64,000 bases of DNA from Acidobacteria bacterium 13_1_20CM_3_53_8 (lineage in GTDB: Bacteria; Acidobacteriota; Blastocatellia; Pyrinomonadales; Pyrinomonadaceae): assembly GCA_001920415.1 (NCBI GenBank), contig MNJR01000007.1, forward strand, positions 1 to 64,000. Reading direction: 5' to 3'. Of this stretch, positions 42,468 through 50,761 are shown piece by piece. Positions within the stretch are counted from its first letter, which is position 1, and the number at the start of each line of letters is the position of its first letter. Below the pieces are notes generated by a model. The model did not search any database. It worked only from the letters and a program-made list of their open reading frames with translations, and was not told the DNA's origin. The translations under genes and the position numbers were made by a program.

Positions 42468-43468
42468 GCAGTAATAGATTGTGTGTTGTCACAGGCGCTG
42501 CCGGTTTTATAGGCAGCCACATGGTTGACCTGCTCATCAAGCGGGGCTACCGTGTGCACGCCATTGATAACATGGTGGGCGGACGAATTGAGAACCTTGA
42601 GCAGCATCAGGGCAATCCGAACCTTCTGTTCAAGATACAGGATTTGAGAGCCACAGCCCCGGACGATACGCTCTTTACGGATGCAGAGTACGTCTTTCAT
42701 TTCGCGGGCATAGGCGACATCGTTCCGTCAATAGAGATGCCTACGGAATATCTCTCCGCAAACATCATGGGCACGGTTCACGCTCTGGAAGCGTCGCGCC
42801 GTGCCGGAGTGAAAAAGTTTGTCTACGCGGCCTCCTCATCCTGCTACGGAATTGCTACGGAACTTCCGACAACGGAGCGCGCTCCAATCAGTCCTGAATA
42901 TCCTTACGCACTGAGCAAGTACGCGGGCGAAGAGGCTGTTCTGCACTGGGGTAAAGTTTATCAGTTGCCTGTCGTCTCCATACGCATCTTCAACGCCTAC
43001 GGGCCGCGCTCGCGCACTACGGGCGCTTACGGCGCAGTCTTCGGAGTCTTTCTAGCGCAAAAGCTTGCGGGCAAGCCTTTCACCATCGTAGGCGACGGCA
43101 CGCAAACCAGAGACTTCGTTTTTGTGACCGACCTCGCGCGCGCATTTCTTATGGCTGCCGAGTCAGACAGAGCCAATGAGGTTTACAACATAGGCGCGGG
43201 CAATCCGCAGTCAGTCAATCGTCTTGTAGAGCTTTTAGGCGGTGATGTCGTCCACGTGCCCAAACGTCCGGGCGAACCAGATTGCACCTGGGCTGACATC
43301 ACAAAGATTCGCTCCGAATTGGGTTGGGAGCCGCAGGTCTCATTCGAAGAGGGCGTGGGCGAGATGCTGCGCAACATCGCCTACTGGCGCAATGCTCCTG
43401 TCTGGGACCCTGCATCCATACAGGATGCTACGAAGACCTGGTTCGCTATGCTATCGGGAAGGAATTAG
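42464..43468 (+). CDS. NAD-dependent epimerase, UDP-glucose 4-epimerase-like
   Basis: The protein has 334 residues. Start is GTG overlapping the previous stop. VTGAAGFIGSHMVDLL is the glycine loop, YAASSSCYGI with YALSKYAGEEA supplies Tyr-x-x-x-Lys, and RIFNAYGPRSRTTGAYG, GTQTRDFVFVTDLARAF are the usual substrate loop segments of extended SDRs. It may act on the same nucleotide sugar as the partner above. A nucleotidyltransferase-kinase gene starts three bases after its stop. Confidence 0.87.
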   Translation: MSSNRLCVVTGAAGFIGSHMVDLLIKRGYRVHAIDNMVGGRIENLEQHQGNPNLLFKIQDLRATAPDDTLFTDAEYVFHFAGIGDIVPSIEMPTEYLSANIMGTVHALEASRRAGVKKFVYAASSSCYGIATELPTTERAPISPEYPYALSKYAGEEAVLHWGKVYQLPVVSIRIFNAYGPRSRTTGAYGAVFGVFLAQKLAGKPFTIVGDGTQTRDFVFVTDLARAFLMAAESDRANEVYNIGAGNPQSVNRLVELLGGDVVHVPKRPGEPDCTWADITKIRSELGWEPQVSFEEGVGEMLRNIAYWRNAPVWDPASIQDATKTWFAMLSGRN

Positions 43469-43471
43469 AAG

Positions 43472-45016
43472 ATGGCAATGAACGAGAACGACTATCGCCG
43501 CAAGATAAAGAGCCGCGAAGAACTGCGCGAGATTATAGGAGAGCATCCGCGCCAGAAGTCCGTCATCATGTGTCACGGCACTTTCGATCTCGTGCATCCC
43601 GGCCACGTTCGCCACCTGATGTACGCCAAGAGCAAGGCTGACATATTGATTGCCAGCCTGACCTGCGATGCTCATATCAAGAAGGCAAACTTTCGTCCTT
43701 TCGTACCTCAGCAGTTGCGCGCAATGAACTTGGCCGCGCTTGAGGCTGTTGATTACGTGATTGTTGACGACAATCCTACGCCTCTGGAAAACATAAGCTT
43801 CCTTCAGCCAGATTATTTCGCCAAAGGCTACGAGTATTACGATGGCGGAGTGCATCCGCGCACGCGCGAGGAGATGGACGTTCTTGAATCTTATGGCGGC
43901 GAGATAATCTTCACGCCGGGCGATGTCGTCTATTCTTCTTCGAGCATGATAGATGTTGCGCCGCCCAACCTTTCGTCCGAAAAACTGCTGGCGTTGATGG
44001 AGTCCGAAGGCGTGACCTTCGATGATTTGCGACGCGCGCTGGAATCTTTTCGCGGCGTTCGTGTGCATGTCGTTGGCGACACCATCGTTGACACTTACGT
44101 CTTCTGCTCGCTGACGGGCGGAATAGCCAAGACCCCTACGTTCAGTCTCAAGTACGAGGAGCAGGTTGATTTCGCAGGCGGCGCTGCCGTTGTCTCAAAG
44201 CACATGCGCAAGGCTGGAGCGGAAGTGAAATTCTCTACCGTCTTGGGCGACGACGCGCTCAAGGATTTTGTGCTCGAAGACCTGGCGGCGCAGGGCATAC
44301 AGTGCGAGCCTATCGTAGACCACACACGACCCACCACGCAGAAGAGCGTCTTCATAGCGGGCGGCTACCGCATGCTCAAGGTGGATAAGCTGGACAATCA
44401 TCCTATCTCCGATAAAATTCTCGCGGAGCTTAAAGAATCTATTGCGGACGATAAGGTTGATGTCGTCATCTTCTCTGATTTTCGTCACGGCATATTCAAC
44501 CGCGAGACCATTCCTGAACTGACGGCAAGCCTGCCTGCGAATGTTATCAAGGTTGCGGATAGTCAGGTGGCGAGTCGCTGGGGAAACATTCTGGATTTTC
44601 AGGGATTCGATTTAATCACGCCGAACGAGAAGGAGGCGCGCTTCGCTCTTGGCGATCAGGATTCGACGGTTCGTCCTATGGCTATGGAGCTTTACAAGCG
44701 CGCAGACTGCAAGACGCTCATATTGAAACTCGGCGACAAAGGCATCATCACTTACCGCGCGCCCGACCCGGAAGTTCGTTCATTCTTCACCGTTGATAGC
44801 TTCGTGGATCATCTGGTTGATGCTGTTGGCGCTGGCGATGCTCTGCTCTCTTACGCGACGCTAGCGATTGCGACCACGCAGTCCTCCGTCATAGCTTCCA
44901 TCTTAGGCTCAATCGCCGCCGCCCTAGCCTGCGAGCACGAAGGCAACAACCCTGTCGCGCCAGAAGACGTACTGAAAAAGTTGAAGGCTGTTGAGAGGCG
45001 GATACAGTACGCATGA
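43472..45016 (+). CDS. Nucleotidyltransferase-PfkB kinase fusion (HldE-like, reversed order)
   Basis: The protein has 514 residues. Residues about 25-165 are a cytidylyltransferase-like domain with the phosphate-binding GTFDLVHPGHVRHL. The C-terminal part is a PfkB sugar kinase: GDTIVDTYVF, VDFAGGAAVVSKHM, DAVGAGDALLS. Classic HldE has the kinase first, so the order here is inverted. HldE-type enzymes phosphorylate heptose 7-phosphate at C1 and activate the 1-phosphate as ADP-heptose. With GmhA and GmhB nearby, this would complete the pathway. Nucleotide choice (ATP, CTP, GTP) is not certain. Confidence 0.82.
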   Translation: MAMNENDYRRKIKSREELREIIGEHPRQKSVIMCHGTFDLVHPGHVRHLMYAKSKADILIASLTCDAHIKKANFRPFVPQQLRAMNLAALEAVDYVIVDDNPTPLENISFLQPDYFAKGYEYYDGGVHPRTREEMDVLESYGGEIIFTPGDVVYSSSSMIDVAPPNLSSEKLLALMESEGVTFDDLRRALESFRGVRVHVVGDTIVDTYVFCSLTGGIAKTPTFSLKYEEQVDFAGGAAVVSKHMRKAGAEVKFSTVLGDDALKDFVLEDLAAQGIQCEPIVDHTRPTTQKSVFIAGGYRMLKVDKLDNHPISDKILAELKESIADDKVDVVIFSDFRHGIFNRETIPELTASLPANVIKVADSQVASRWGNILDFQGFDLITPNEKEARFALGDQDSTVRPMAMELYKRADCKTLILKLGDKGIITYRAPDPEVRSFFTVDSFVDHLVDAVGAGDALLSYATLAIATTQSSVIASILGSIAAALACEHEGNNPVAPEDVLKKLKAVERRIQYA

Positions 45017-45936
45017 GGGTCGCCATAGTCGGTCTCGGCATACAGGGAAAAAAGAGGAAGGCCATTGCCGGAGAAGATGTGGTCGCGTGCGTGGACGTAG
45101 CAGCGCCCGACGTAGAATACAGGAAGATTGAAGAAGTTCCGCTCTCAGATTACGACGCTGCGCTCGTGTGCACTCCAGATCGCGCGAAGCTAGACATACT
45201 TCGATACCTTTTATCAAACGGCAAGCATGTACTTGTAGAAAAGCCTCTGCTCTCGGAAGACGAGAGCGATTTGCGCGAACTTCAGCAACTCTCTCTCTCA
45301 AACGCTGCCGCTTGCTACACCGCTTACAACCACAGGTTCGAGCCGCACATAGCGCGCTTGAAAGAGACGCTACTCTCCGGCGAACTTGGACGAATCTATC
45401 TCGCGCGCGTATTTTACGGCAACGGTACGGCTATGGACGTGAAGCGATCAGTCTGGCGCGACGAAGGAATCGGTGTTTTATCCGACATAGGCTCGCATCT
45501 TCTGGACATGGCGCTCTTTCTTTTCGACAGCTTCGATTCTCAATTTGAAGTTTGGAGCTACGATACATTTGAGAATCGTGCGTGCGATCACGTTCTCTTC
45601 GGCTCGCGCTCTCCGTTCGTCCTTGAGATGGAAGCAACGCTCATCTCCTGGCGAAACACTTTTATGATGGATGTCTACGGCGAGCGGGGAAGCGCACACA
45701 TCAACTGCCTGTGCAAGTGGGGGCCTAGCACTTACACTCTGCGCCATCGCGTCTTGCCATCTGGCCGTCCCACAGAAGAGGTGCTGGCGATTGAAGAGAC
45801 AGACCCTACGTGGGCGCTCGAATACCAATATTTCAAAAACTTGTGCCAGACCGGAGCGACGAACATAGAGAACGACATCTGGATTAACGCGGTTCTGAAA
45901 GAGATGGCGCAAGCAGTGGACAAAGGAGTGCTCTAG
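45013..45936 (+). CDS. Gfo/Idh/MocA-family oxidoreductase
   Basis: The protein has 307 residues. The dinucleotide fold begins VAIVGLGIQGKKRKAI and has the family HVLVEKPLLSED (EKP). The C-terminal half contains YNHRFEPHIARLK (conserved Asn/His) and DIGSHLLDMALFLF. It oxidises or reduces a sugar hydroxyl at the nucleotide-sugar level, probably on the product of the SDR enzymes in this block. It overlaps the preceding gene by four bases and is two bases from the next. Confidence 0.85.
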   Translation: MRVAIVGLGIQGKKRKAIAGEDVVACVDVAAPDVEYRKIEEVPLSDYDAALVCTPDRAKLDILRYLLSNGKHVLVEKPLLSEDESDLRELQQLSLSNAAACYTAYNHRFEPHIARLKETLLSGELGRIYLARVFYGNGTAMDVKRSVWRDEGIGVLSDIGSHLLDMALFLFDSFDSQFEVWSYDTFENRACDHVLFGSRSPFVLEMEATLISWRNTFMMDVYGERGSAHINCLCKWGPSTYTLRHRVLPSGRPTEEVLAIEETDPTWALEYQYFKNLCQTGATNIENDIWINAVLKEMAQAVDKGVL

Positions 45937-45938
45937 AG

Positions 45939-47243
45939 ATGATAGGGTACGCAGGACTCTCGCATCTGGGCATAGTCTCCAGCATAGCGACCGCCGCAAA
46001 AGGTTTTGGGGTTATAGCCTACGGAGAGGATGCCGCGCTGTGCGACCGATTGAATCGGGGCGAGATGCCTTTCTTCGAGCCTGAACTTGAAGAGCTTTTA
46101 ACGTCTAATCAATCGCGCATACATTTCACAGAAAACCCTTCGGAACTGAGCCGTTGCGATGTGATCTACTTCGCGCTTGATGTTCCAACTGACGAGAACG
46201 GCGTAAGCGATCTTTCATCTCTAGACAAATTGATTGAGCGCGTGGTCGCACTCGCTTCAAACGGCACAACGCTGGTTGTCTTGAGTCAGGTGCCGCCCGG
46301 GTTTACACGAAAACTTGCTGGGCGCATTGAGCGATTGGAAGCTGGCCGAAGCCTCCAACTGTTTTATCAGGTGGAGACGCTCATATTCGGTCGAGCCGTC
46401 GAGCGCGCTCTTTATCCTGAGCGCTTCATCGTTGGCTCAAGCGACCCGCAGCTTCAGCCTCCGCCAAAGCCTTATCTGGAACTGCTCTCTGCCTTCGATT
46501 GTCCGTTACTGACTATGCGATATGAGAGCGCGGAGTTGACGAAAATCTCCATCAACATGTGTTTGGTCTCGTCGGTTTCAGTAGCGAATACTATGGCCGA
46601 GCTATGCGAGAAGATAGGAGCCGACTGGTCTGAAATGGTTCCGGCGCTCAAACTGGATAAGCGCATAGGCGAGTACGCATACTTGAGTCCGGGCTTGGGA
46701 ATAGCAGGCGGAAATCTGGAGCGCGATCTGGCAACAGTCGTTTCGCTGGCGAATGAGTTCGGCACTGATGACTGCGTTGTTGACGCATGGATTTCCAATA
46801 GCCGCTACAGGCGCGACTGGGCTTTGAAGGTGATACACCGGGAAATAATCTCGCGCGCTGCGAATCCCGTCATAGTCGTCTGGGGGCTTGCTTATAAGCA
46901 GGACACAACCTCTACGAAAAACTCGCCCGCGCTTTTTCTGATTGACGCCCTGAAACCTTTCTCCATTCGAGCCTACGACCCACAGGTGGTGCTTTCGGGC
47001 GACGTTGGTTCAAACTTCTTCCAAACATCTTCCGCGATTGAAGCTTGCAGGGGAGCCGACGCTTTAGTGATTATGACGCCCTGGCGCGAGTTCTCTTCCG
47101 TCAGTGTTGCTCAAATCAGAGATGCAATGGCTGGTCGCGTCGTCGTTGATCCTTACGGCGTGATGGACGCGAGCGCGTGCGCCCGTGCGGGGTTCTCTTA
47201 TTTCAAGCTTGGTTCGCCATCATTAGGGAGCAATTGTGATTAG
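45939..47243 (+). CDS. UDP-glucose/GDP-mannose dehydrogenase homologue lacking the catalytic cysteine
   Basis: The protein has 434 residues with the full three-domain layout: NAD-binding start MIGYAGLSHLGIVSSIA (normally GYVGLP), VIYFALDVPTDENG, the central helix with YESAELTKISINMC and the C-terminal UDP-binding part GLAYKQDTTSTKNSPA. The usual GGSCFPKD active-site segment reads GIAGGNLERDL, so Ser-Cys is Gly-Asn and the nucleophile is missing. A two-step oxidation to a sugar acid therefore looks impossible in the normal way. It may catalyse a single oxidation, serve as an epimerase, or be a regulatory subunit. Its last eight bases overlap the next gene. Confidence 0.82.
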   Translation: MIGYAGLSHLGIVSSIATAAKGFGVIAYGEDAALCDRLNRGEMPFFEPELEELLTSNQSRIHFTENPSELSRCDVIYFALDVPTDENGVSDLSSLDKLIERVVALASNGTTLVVLSQVPPGFTRKLAGRIERLEAGRSLQLFYQVETLIFGRAVERALYPERFIVGSSDPQLQPPPKPYLELLSAFDCPLLTMRYESAELTKISINMCLVSSVSVANTMAELCEKIGADWSEMVPALKLDKRIGEYAYLSPGLGIAGGNLERDLATVVSLANEFGTDDCVVDAWISNSRYRRDWALKVIHREIISRAANPVIVVWGLAYKQDTTSTKNSPALFLIDALKPFSIRAYDPQVVLSGDVGSNFFQTSSAIEACRGADALVIMTPWREFSSVSVAQIRDAMAGRVVVDPYGVMDASACARAGFSYFKLGSPSLGSNCD

Positions 47244-48135
47244 ACATATTGAAACAGAAGCGACTCGTCCGGCGCGCGTGGTCGTGCTTGGCGCAACCGG
47301 ATTCGTAGGCCAAGACATTATTCGCCATTTGAATGAGTCTGGGATTGAAGCGGTTGCAATCTCGTCCTCGGATATTGATCTCATTAAACCCGAATCGGTC
47401 GAAAAACTCCGCGGCGCAATACGCGAGAACGATTCTCTTATAATCGTTTCAGCAATTACCCCGGACAAAGGCAAAGACGCAGGCACACTGATGCGCAATC
47501 TCACAATGGGACAACACTTGAGCGCCTTTCTTGAAGAGGCCAATTGCTCGCACGTTGTTTACATTAGCTCGGACGCAGTCTACGCCGATGACGCCAATCC
47601 TGTCAGGGAAACTTCCTGCTGCGACCCCTCTAGCTTTCATGGATTGATGCATCTGGTGCGCGAGCGCATGTTCGCTGCGGCGTTGCAGAAGACCAAGACG
47701 CCTTACCTGATTTTGCGACCCTGCGCAGTCTATGGCGCGCGGGATACGCACAACAGTTACGGCCCAAACCGTTTCTTGCGCGAGGGGTTGAAAGAGCATA
47801 AGATTAAACTTTTCGGACAGGGCGAAGAAAAACGCGATCACATCTATATAAAGGACTTGAGCCGTCTGGTGGCCTCGTGCCTGCTTCACAGAAGTCAGGG
47901 AGTGCTCAACATAGCCACGGGACATTCCATCTCTTTCTTTGATCTGGCAGAGATGATTGCGCGGCTCTGCGGAAACGGAGTGGAGATTGAAGGTTCGCCG
48001 CGCGCGAACGAGGTTACGCACAGGCACTTCGACATCACAGCCATTTACAAGGCGTTTCCAGAGTTCAAGATTACTTCCATTGAGAATGGAATCTCGGAAA
48101 CATTTGATGAGATAAAGCGAGCATCGCAGGGTTAA
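47236..48135 (+). CDS. SDR-family protein with altered catalytic residues
   Basis: The protein has 299 residues and starts with GTG. VVVLGATGFVGQDII is the NAD loop. The expected Tyr-x-x-x-Lys of extended SDRs reads HGLMH within SSFHGLMHLVRERM, so both key residues are changed. The Ser/Asp region YISSDAVYADD is kept. The rest (PCAVYGARDTHNSYGP, EEKRDHIYIKDLSRLV) matches NDP-sugar epimerases and dehydratases. It may keep substrate binding without normal catalysis, or use other residues. It is cotranslated with the dehydrogenase homologue upstream. Confidence 0.78.
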   Translation: MIRHIETEATRPARVVVLGATGFVGQDIIRHLNESGIEAVAISSSDIDLIKPESVEKLRGAIRENDSLIIVSAITPDKGKDAGTLMRNLTMGQHLSAFLEEANCSHVVYISSDAVYADDANPVRETSCCDPSSFHGLMHLVRERMFAAALQKTKTPYLILRPCAVYGARDTHNSYGPNRFLREGLKEHKIKLFGQGEEKRDHIYIKDLSRLVASCLLHRSQGVLNIATGHSISFFDLAEMIARLCGNGVEIEGSPRANEVTHRHFDITAIYKAFPEFKITSIENGISETFDEIKRASQG

Positions 48136-48194
48136 GTCTTGTGCAGCCGCGCGCGAAAAATTTCATCAATGACAGATGAGGGTAAAGCTCGCTC

Positions 48195-48635
48195 GTGAGC
48201 AGTTCTTTTGAGAACAAGAAAGTCGCTTCCATTTTTCTACTGCGCGATGATGGCGCGCTTCTTTTGCAGCACCGTGATAACAAACCGGGGCTGCCGCTTG
48301 CAGGAAAGTGGGCGCCGCCCGGCGGCCATTGCGAAGCGGGCGAGGACATGGAACGTTGCGCGCGGCGCGAACTGCGCGAGGAGACGGGCTATGATTGCGC
48401 AAGGCTCAATCTGCTCGGCTCGTTCATAGATGATAATGTTGAGAATCATCCGGCTTACCCGCTCACTGTGTTCTGGGCGCGTTACGATGGCGTGCAGACG
48501 TTACAATGCTTAGAGGGACAGGCCGTTGAGTTTGTCGAGCGGGAACAAGTTTCGGATTATGAAATTCCGAAGTATCTTATCAGAATCTGGGATCAAGCTA
48601 TTGCAGCTTTAAGAAAGCAAGTGGAAGAGAGATGA
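48195..48635 (+). CDS. Nudix hydrolase
   Basis: The protein has 146 residues. The complete Nudix box is GGHCEAGEDMERCARRELRE followed by ETGYD. Such enzymes hydrolyse nucleoside diphosphates linked to other groups, including GDP-mannose and ADP-sugars, or clean up oxidised nucleotides. The start is GTG at 48195. Its position in the sugar block suggests an NDP-sugar or related substrate, which is inference. The next gene starts 22 bases later. Confidence 0.87.
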   Translation: MSSSFENKKVASIFLLRDDGALLLQHRDNKPGLPLAGKWAPPGGHCEAGEDMERCARRELREETGYDCARLNLLGSFIDDNVENHPAYPLTVFWARYDGVQTLQCLEGQAVEFVEREQVSDYEIPKYLIRIWDQAIAALRKQVEER

Positions 48636-48657
48636 AACGGTCTCTCGGGGAGAAGAG

Positions 48658-49650
48658 ATGAAAACTTACGTCATACTCGGCGGCAACGGCGTCTTCGGCG
48701 TTCATGCTGCCTTTTATCTGCTTGAACATGCTGATCCGAAAAAGGTCATCTGCGTCGGACGCAACCCGGAGAAACCGGAAGCCTTCACGCTCAATGTAGG
48801 CCGTGGAGACCCGCGCTACGTTTATCATCAAATTCATGTCGTCTACGAACAGGATCGCCTCTTTGAAATGTTCGACGCTGAAAGACCGGAAGTCATAATC
48901 AACTTTGCAGCGCAGGGCGAGGGCGCTGCTTCGTGGTCTAAGTTCTGGCGCTTTTATGAAACGAATTCGGTCGCGCTGGCGAAGATGACGGAAGAGTTAC
49001 TTCATCGGGATTATCTTGAGCGCTGGATTCAAATAGGCACTTCGGAACTTTACGGCTCGTGCGATTTTCCCGCGAAGGAAGAGACGCCGATTCAGCCTAC
49101 GAGTCCTTATGCTGCCTCGAAGGCTGCGGGCGACATGCACCTGCTTTCAATCTCCAATGTGCTGAAGTTTCCGATGAATATCATCAGGCCGTCGAACGCA
49201 TACGCGCCGGGTCAACTCCTGCATCGCGTGATTCCGAAGGCAGTGCTTTGCGGGTTAACCAGACAGAAACTGCCGCTACATGGCGGAGGCCGCGCGCGCA
49301 AGTCCTATATACACGCGCGCGATTTGGGACGCGCCATACATCTTGTCTCTGAAAAAGCGCCGCTCGGCAAAGTCTACAACGCGGGGCCGCCCGCGCCAAT
49401 CTCGATTCGTGATCTCGTTGCTAAAGTCGCAGAGGCTATGAATATGCCTTTCGAGCAGTTGTGCGAAGTGACGGAAGATCGCCTTGGGCAGGATTCGCAA
49501 TATTGGTTGGATAGCAGCGCAATCAAGCGCGATGTAGGGTGGGAGCCTCAAATCAGTCTAGAAGAGGGCATAGAAGAGATGGTCGAGTGGGGCAAAAAAT
49601 ATCTGGATTATCTGCGAACGGTTTCGACCGGCTACGTGCTGCGCGCCTGA
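48658..49650 (+). CDS. NAD-dependent sugar dehydratase/epimerase (GDP-mannose 4,6-dehydratase-like)
   Basis: The protein has 330 residues. Start YVILGGNGVFGVHAAFYLL is a less usual glycine loop. IGTSELYGSCD and SPYAASKAAGDM carry the Ser and Tyr-x-x-x-Lys. RPSNAYAPGQLLHRV and GGRARKSYIHARDLGRAI are the substrate segments. The general layout resembles GDP-mannose 4,6-dehydratase and its relatives. Its substrate could be the heptose nucleotide of the block. A ribosome site (GGGGAGAAGAG) is visible before the ATG. An R5 repeat starts eight bases after its stop. Confidence 0.85.
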   Translation: MKTYVILGGNGVFGVHAAFYLLEHADPKKVICVGRNPEKPEAFTLNVGRGDPRYVYHQIHVVYEQDRLFEMFDAERPEVIINFAAQGEGAASWSKFWRFYETNSVALAKMTEELLHRDYLERWIQIGTSELYGSCDFPAKEETPIQPTSPYAASKAAGDMHLLSISNVLKFPMNIIRPSNAYAPGQLLHRVIPKAVLCGLTRQKLPLHGGGRARKSYIHARDLGRAIHLVSEKAPLGKVYNAGPPAPISIRDLVAKVAEAMNMPFEQLCEVTEDRLGQDSQYWLDSSAIKRDVGWEPQISLEEGIEEMVEWGKKYLDYLRTVSTGYVLRA

Positions 49651-49657
49651 AGGATTC

Positions 49658-49897
49658 AGAAGCTGTTTGAAAAATCCACTTTGTGCACCGAAGGTGCAAG
49701 AAGAAGGTAGCCAGACGTGCAACGTCTGGAAATAATTAGGGGAAGCGTTCCCGCGTTGAAGACGCGGGCAGACATCTTGCTACGCGCATCTTCAATGCGC
49801 GAAACTTTATTATCTTGACTGATCCCAGACGTTGCACGTCTGGCTACCTTCTTCGGGCCGCTTGCGCGGCTCAAATGGAATTTTCAAACAAGCTTCT
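49658..49897. mobile_element. R5 element, 240-bp repeat with 21-bp terminal inverted repeats
   Basis: Ends AGAAGCTGTTTGAAAAATCC and the complement of AGAAGCTTGTTTGAAAATTC form the terminal inverted repeats. Inside are inverted words GGTAGCCAGACGTGCAACGT and its complement, CCGCGTTGAAGACGCGG, and GCGCATCTTCAATGCGC. Only one copy lies in the window. It has no coding capacity. Confidence 0.82.
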
Positions 49898-49921
49898 CAG
49901 ACCGCGCTGACTTGATAAATC

Positions 49922-50761
49922 ATGATGAAAGAGGACACGCTCGCTAAAACCTTCGATGCTGCTGCTTCAAAGCGTCGCTGCCGGAAATTTCGCCGTCGCA
50001 TCCTGGACATCTCGCAGACGGTCTCGGCGCTTCACGCGGCTGGAGCATTCTCCTGTCTTGAGATAGTTGATTCGATCTATTTCGGCTTGATGCAGCGCGA
50101 CGATGAGGGGCGGTTGACGGACACCTTCCTGCTATCGAAGGGACACGGCTCTCTGGCTCAATACGTGGTGCTTGAAGAACTCGGCATCTTGCCGCGCGAG
50201 GAGTTGGATAATTTTTGCAAGCCGGGTTGCATACTTGGCACGCATCCAGATTTTGGTATACCGGGAATTGAAGCGGCCACAGGTTCGCTCGGTCACGGTC
50301 TGCCAATTACGGTCGGGATGGCGCTGGCCGATAAAGTTCAAGGCATAGACCGTACGGTCTATGTGGTATTGAGCGATGGAGAACTACAGGAAGGCTCCGT
50401 CTGGGAAGCCATGATGATCGCTCCAACTCTGGGGATAAAGAATCTGGTTGCCGTCGTTGACTTGAACGACTTTCAATCCCTGGGGAGAACCAGCGAGACG
50501 CATCCAAATTTTTATCCTGTGCTCGACAAGGTCAGCGCTTTTGGTTGGGAGACAGTTGAAGTGGACGGCCATGACCAGCAGGCTATCTTTGATGCTGTCT
50601 CGTCACGATTGGGGGGCGCGCCGATGATGGTCATCGCACGCACAGTAAAGGGCAAGGGCGTGAGCTACATGGAGAACGTGCCTATCTGGCATTATCGCTC
50701 TCCATCGCCCGAAGAGTACCAGCAGGCTTTACTGGAACTAGCGGGAGAAGAGGAAGCTTGA
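49922..50761 (+). CDS. Transketolase, N-terminal subunit
   Basis: The protein has 279 residues and covers the thiamine-diphosphate-binding domain: KGHGSLAQYVVLEELG, ATGSLGHGLPITVGMAL, and the Gly-Asp-x-x-Asn region LSDGELQEGSVWEA through VVDLNDFQ. The end KGKGVSYMENVPIWH is typical. It needs the second subunit encoded by the next gene, which begins in its stop codon. Transketolase transfers two-carbon units and in this locus could make sedoheptulose 7-phosphate or another sugar precursor. Confidence 0.9.
   Translation: MMKEDTLAKTFDAAASKRRCRKFRRRILDISQTVSALHAAGAFSCLEIVDSIYFGLMQRDDEGRLTDTFLLSKGHGSLAQYVVLEELGILPREELDNFCKPGCILGTHPDFGIPGIEAATGSLGHGLPITVGMALADKVQGIDRTVYVVLSDGELQEGSVWEAMMIAPTLGIKNLVAVVDLNDFQSLGRTSETHPNFYPVLDKVSAFGWETVEVDGHDQQAIFDAVSSRLGGAPMMVIARTVKGKGVSYMENVPIWHYRSPSPEEYQQALLELAGEEEA

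Noticed and set aside
47449-48027. 192-residue frame on the minus strand
   Set aside because: It is antisense to the SDR gene with a clear NAD-binding motif; codon pattern supports the plus strand.
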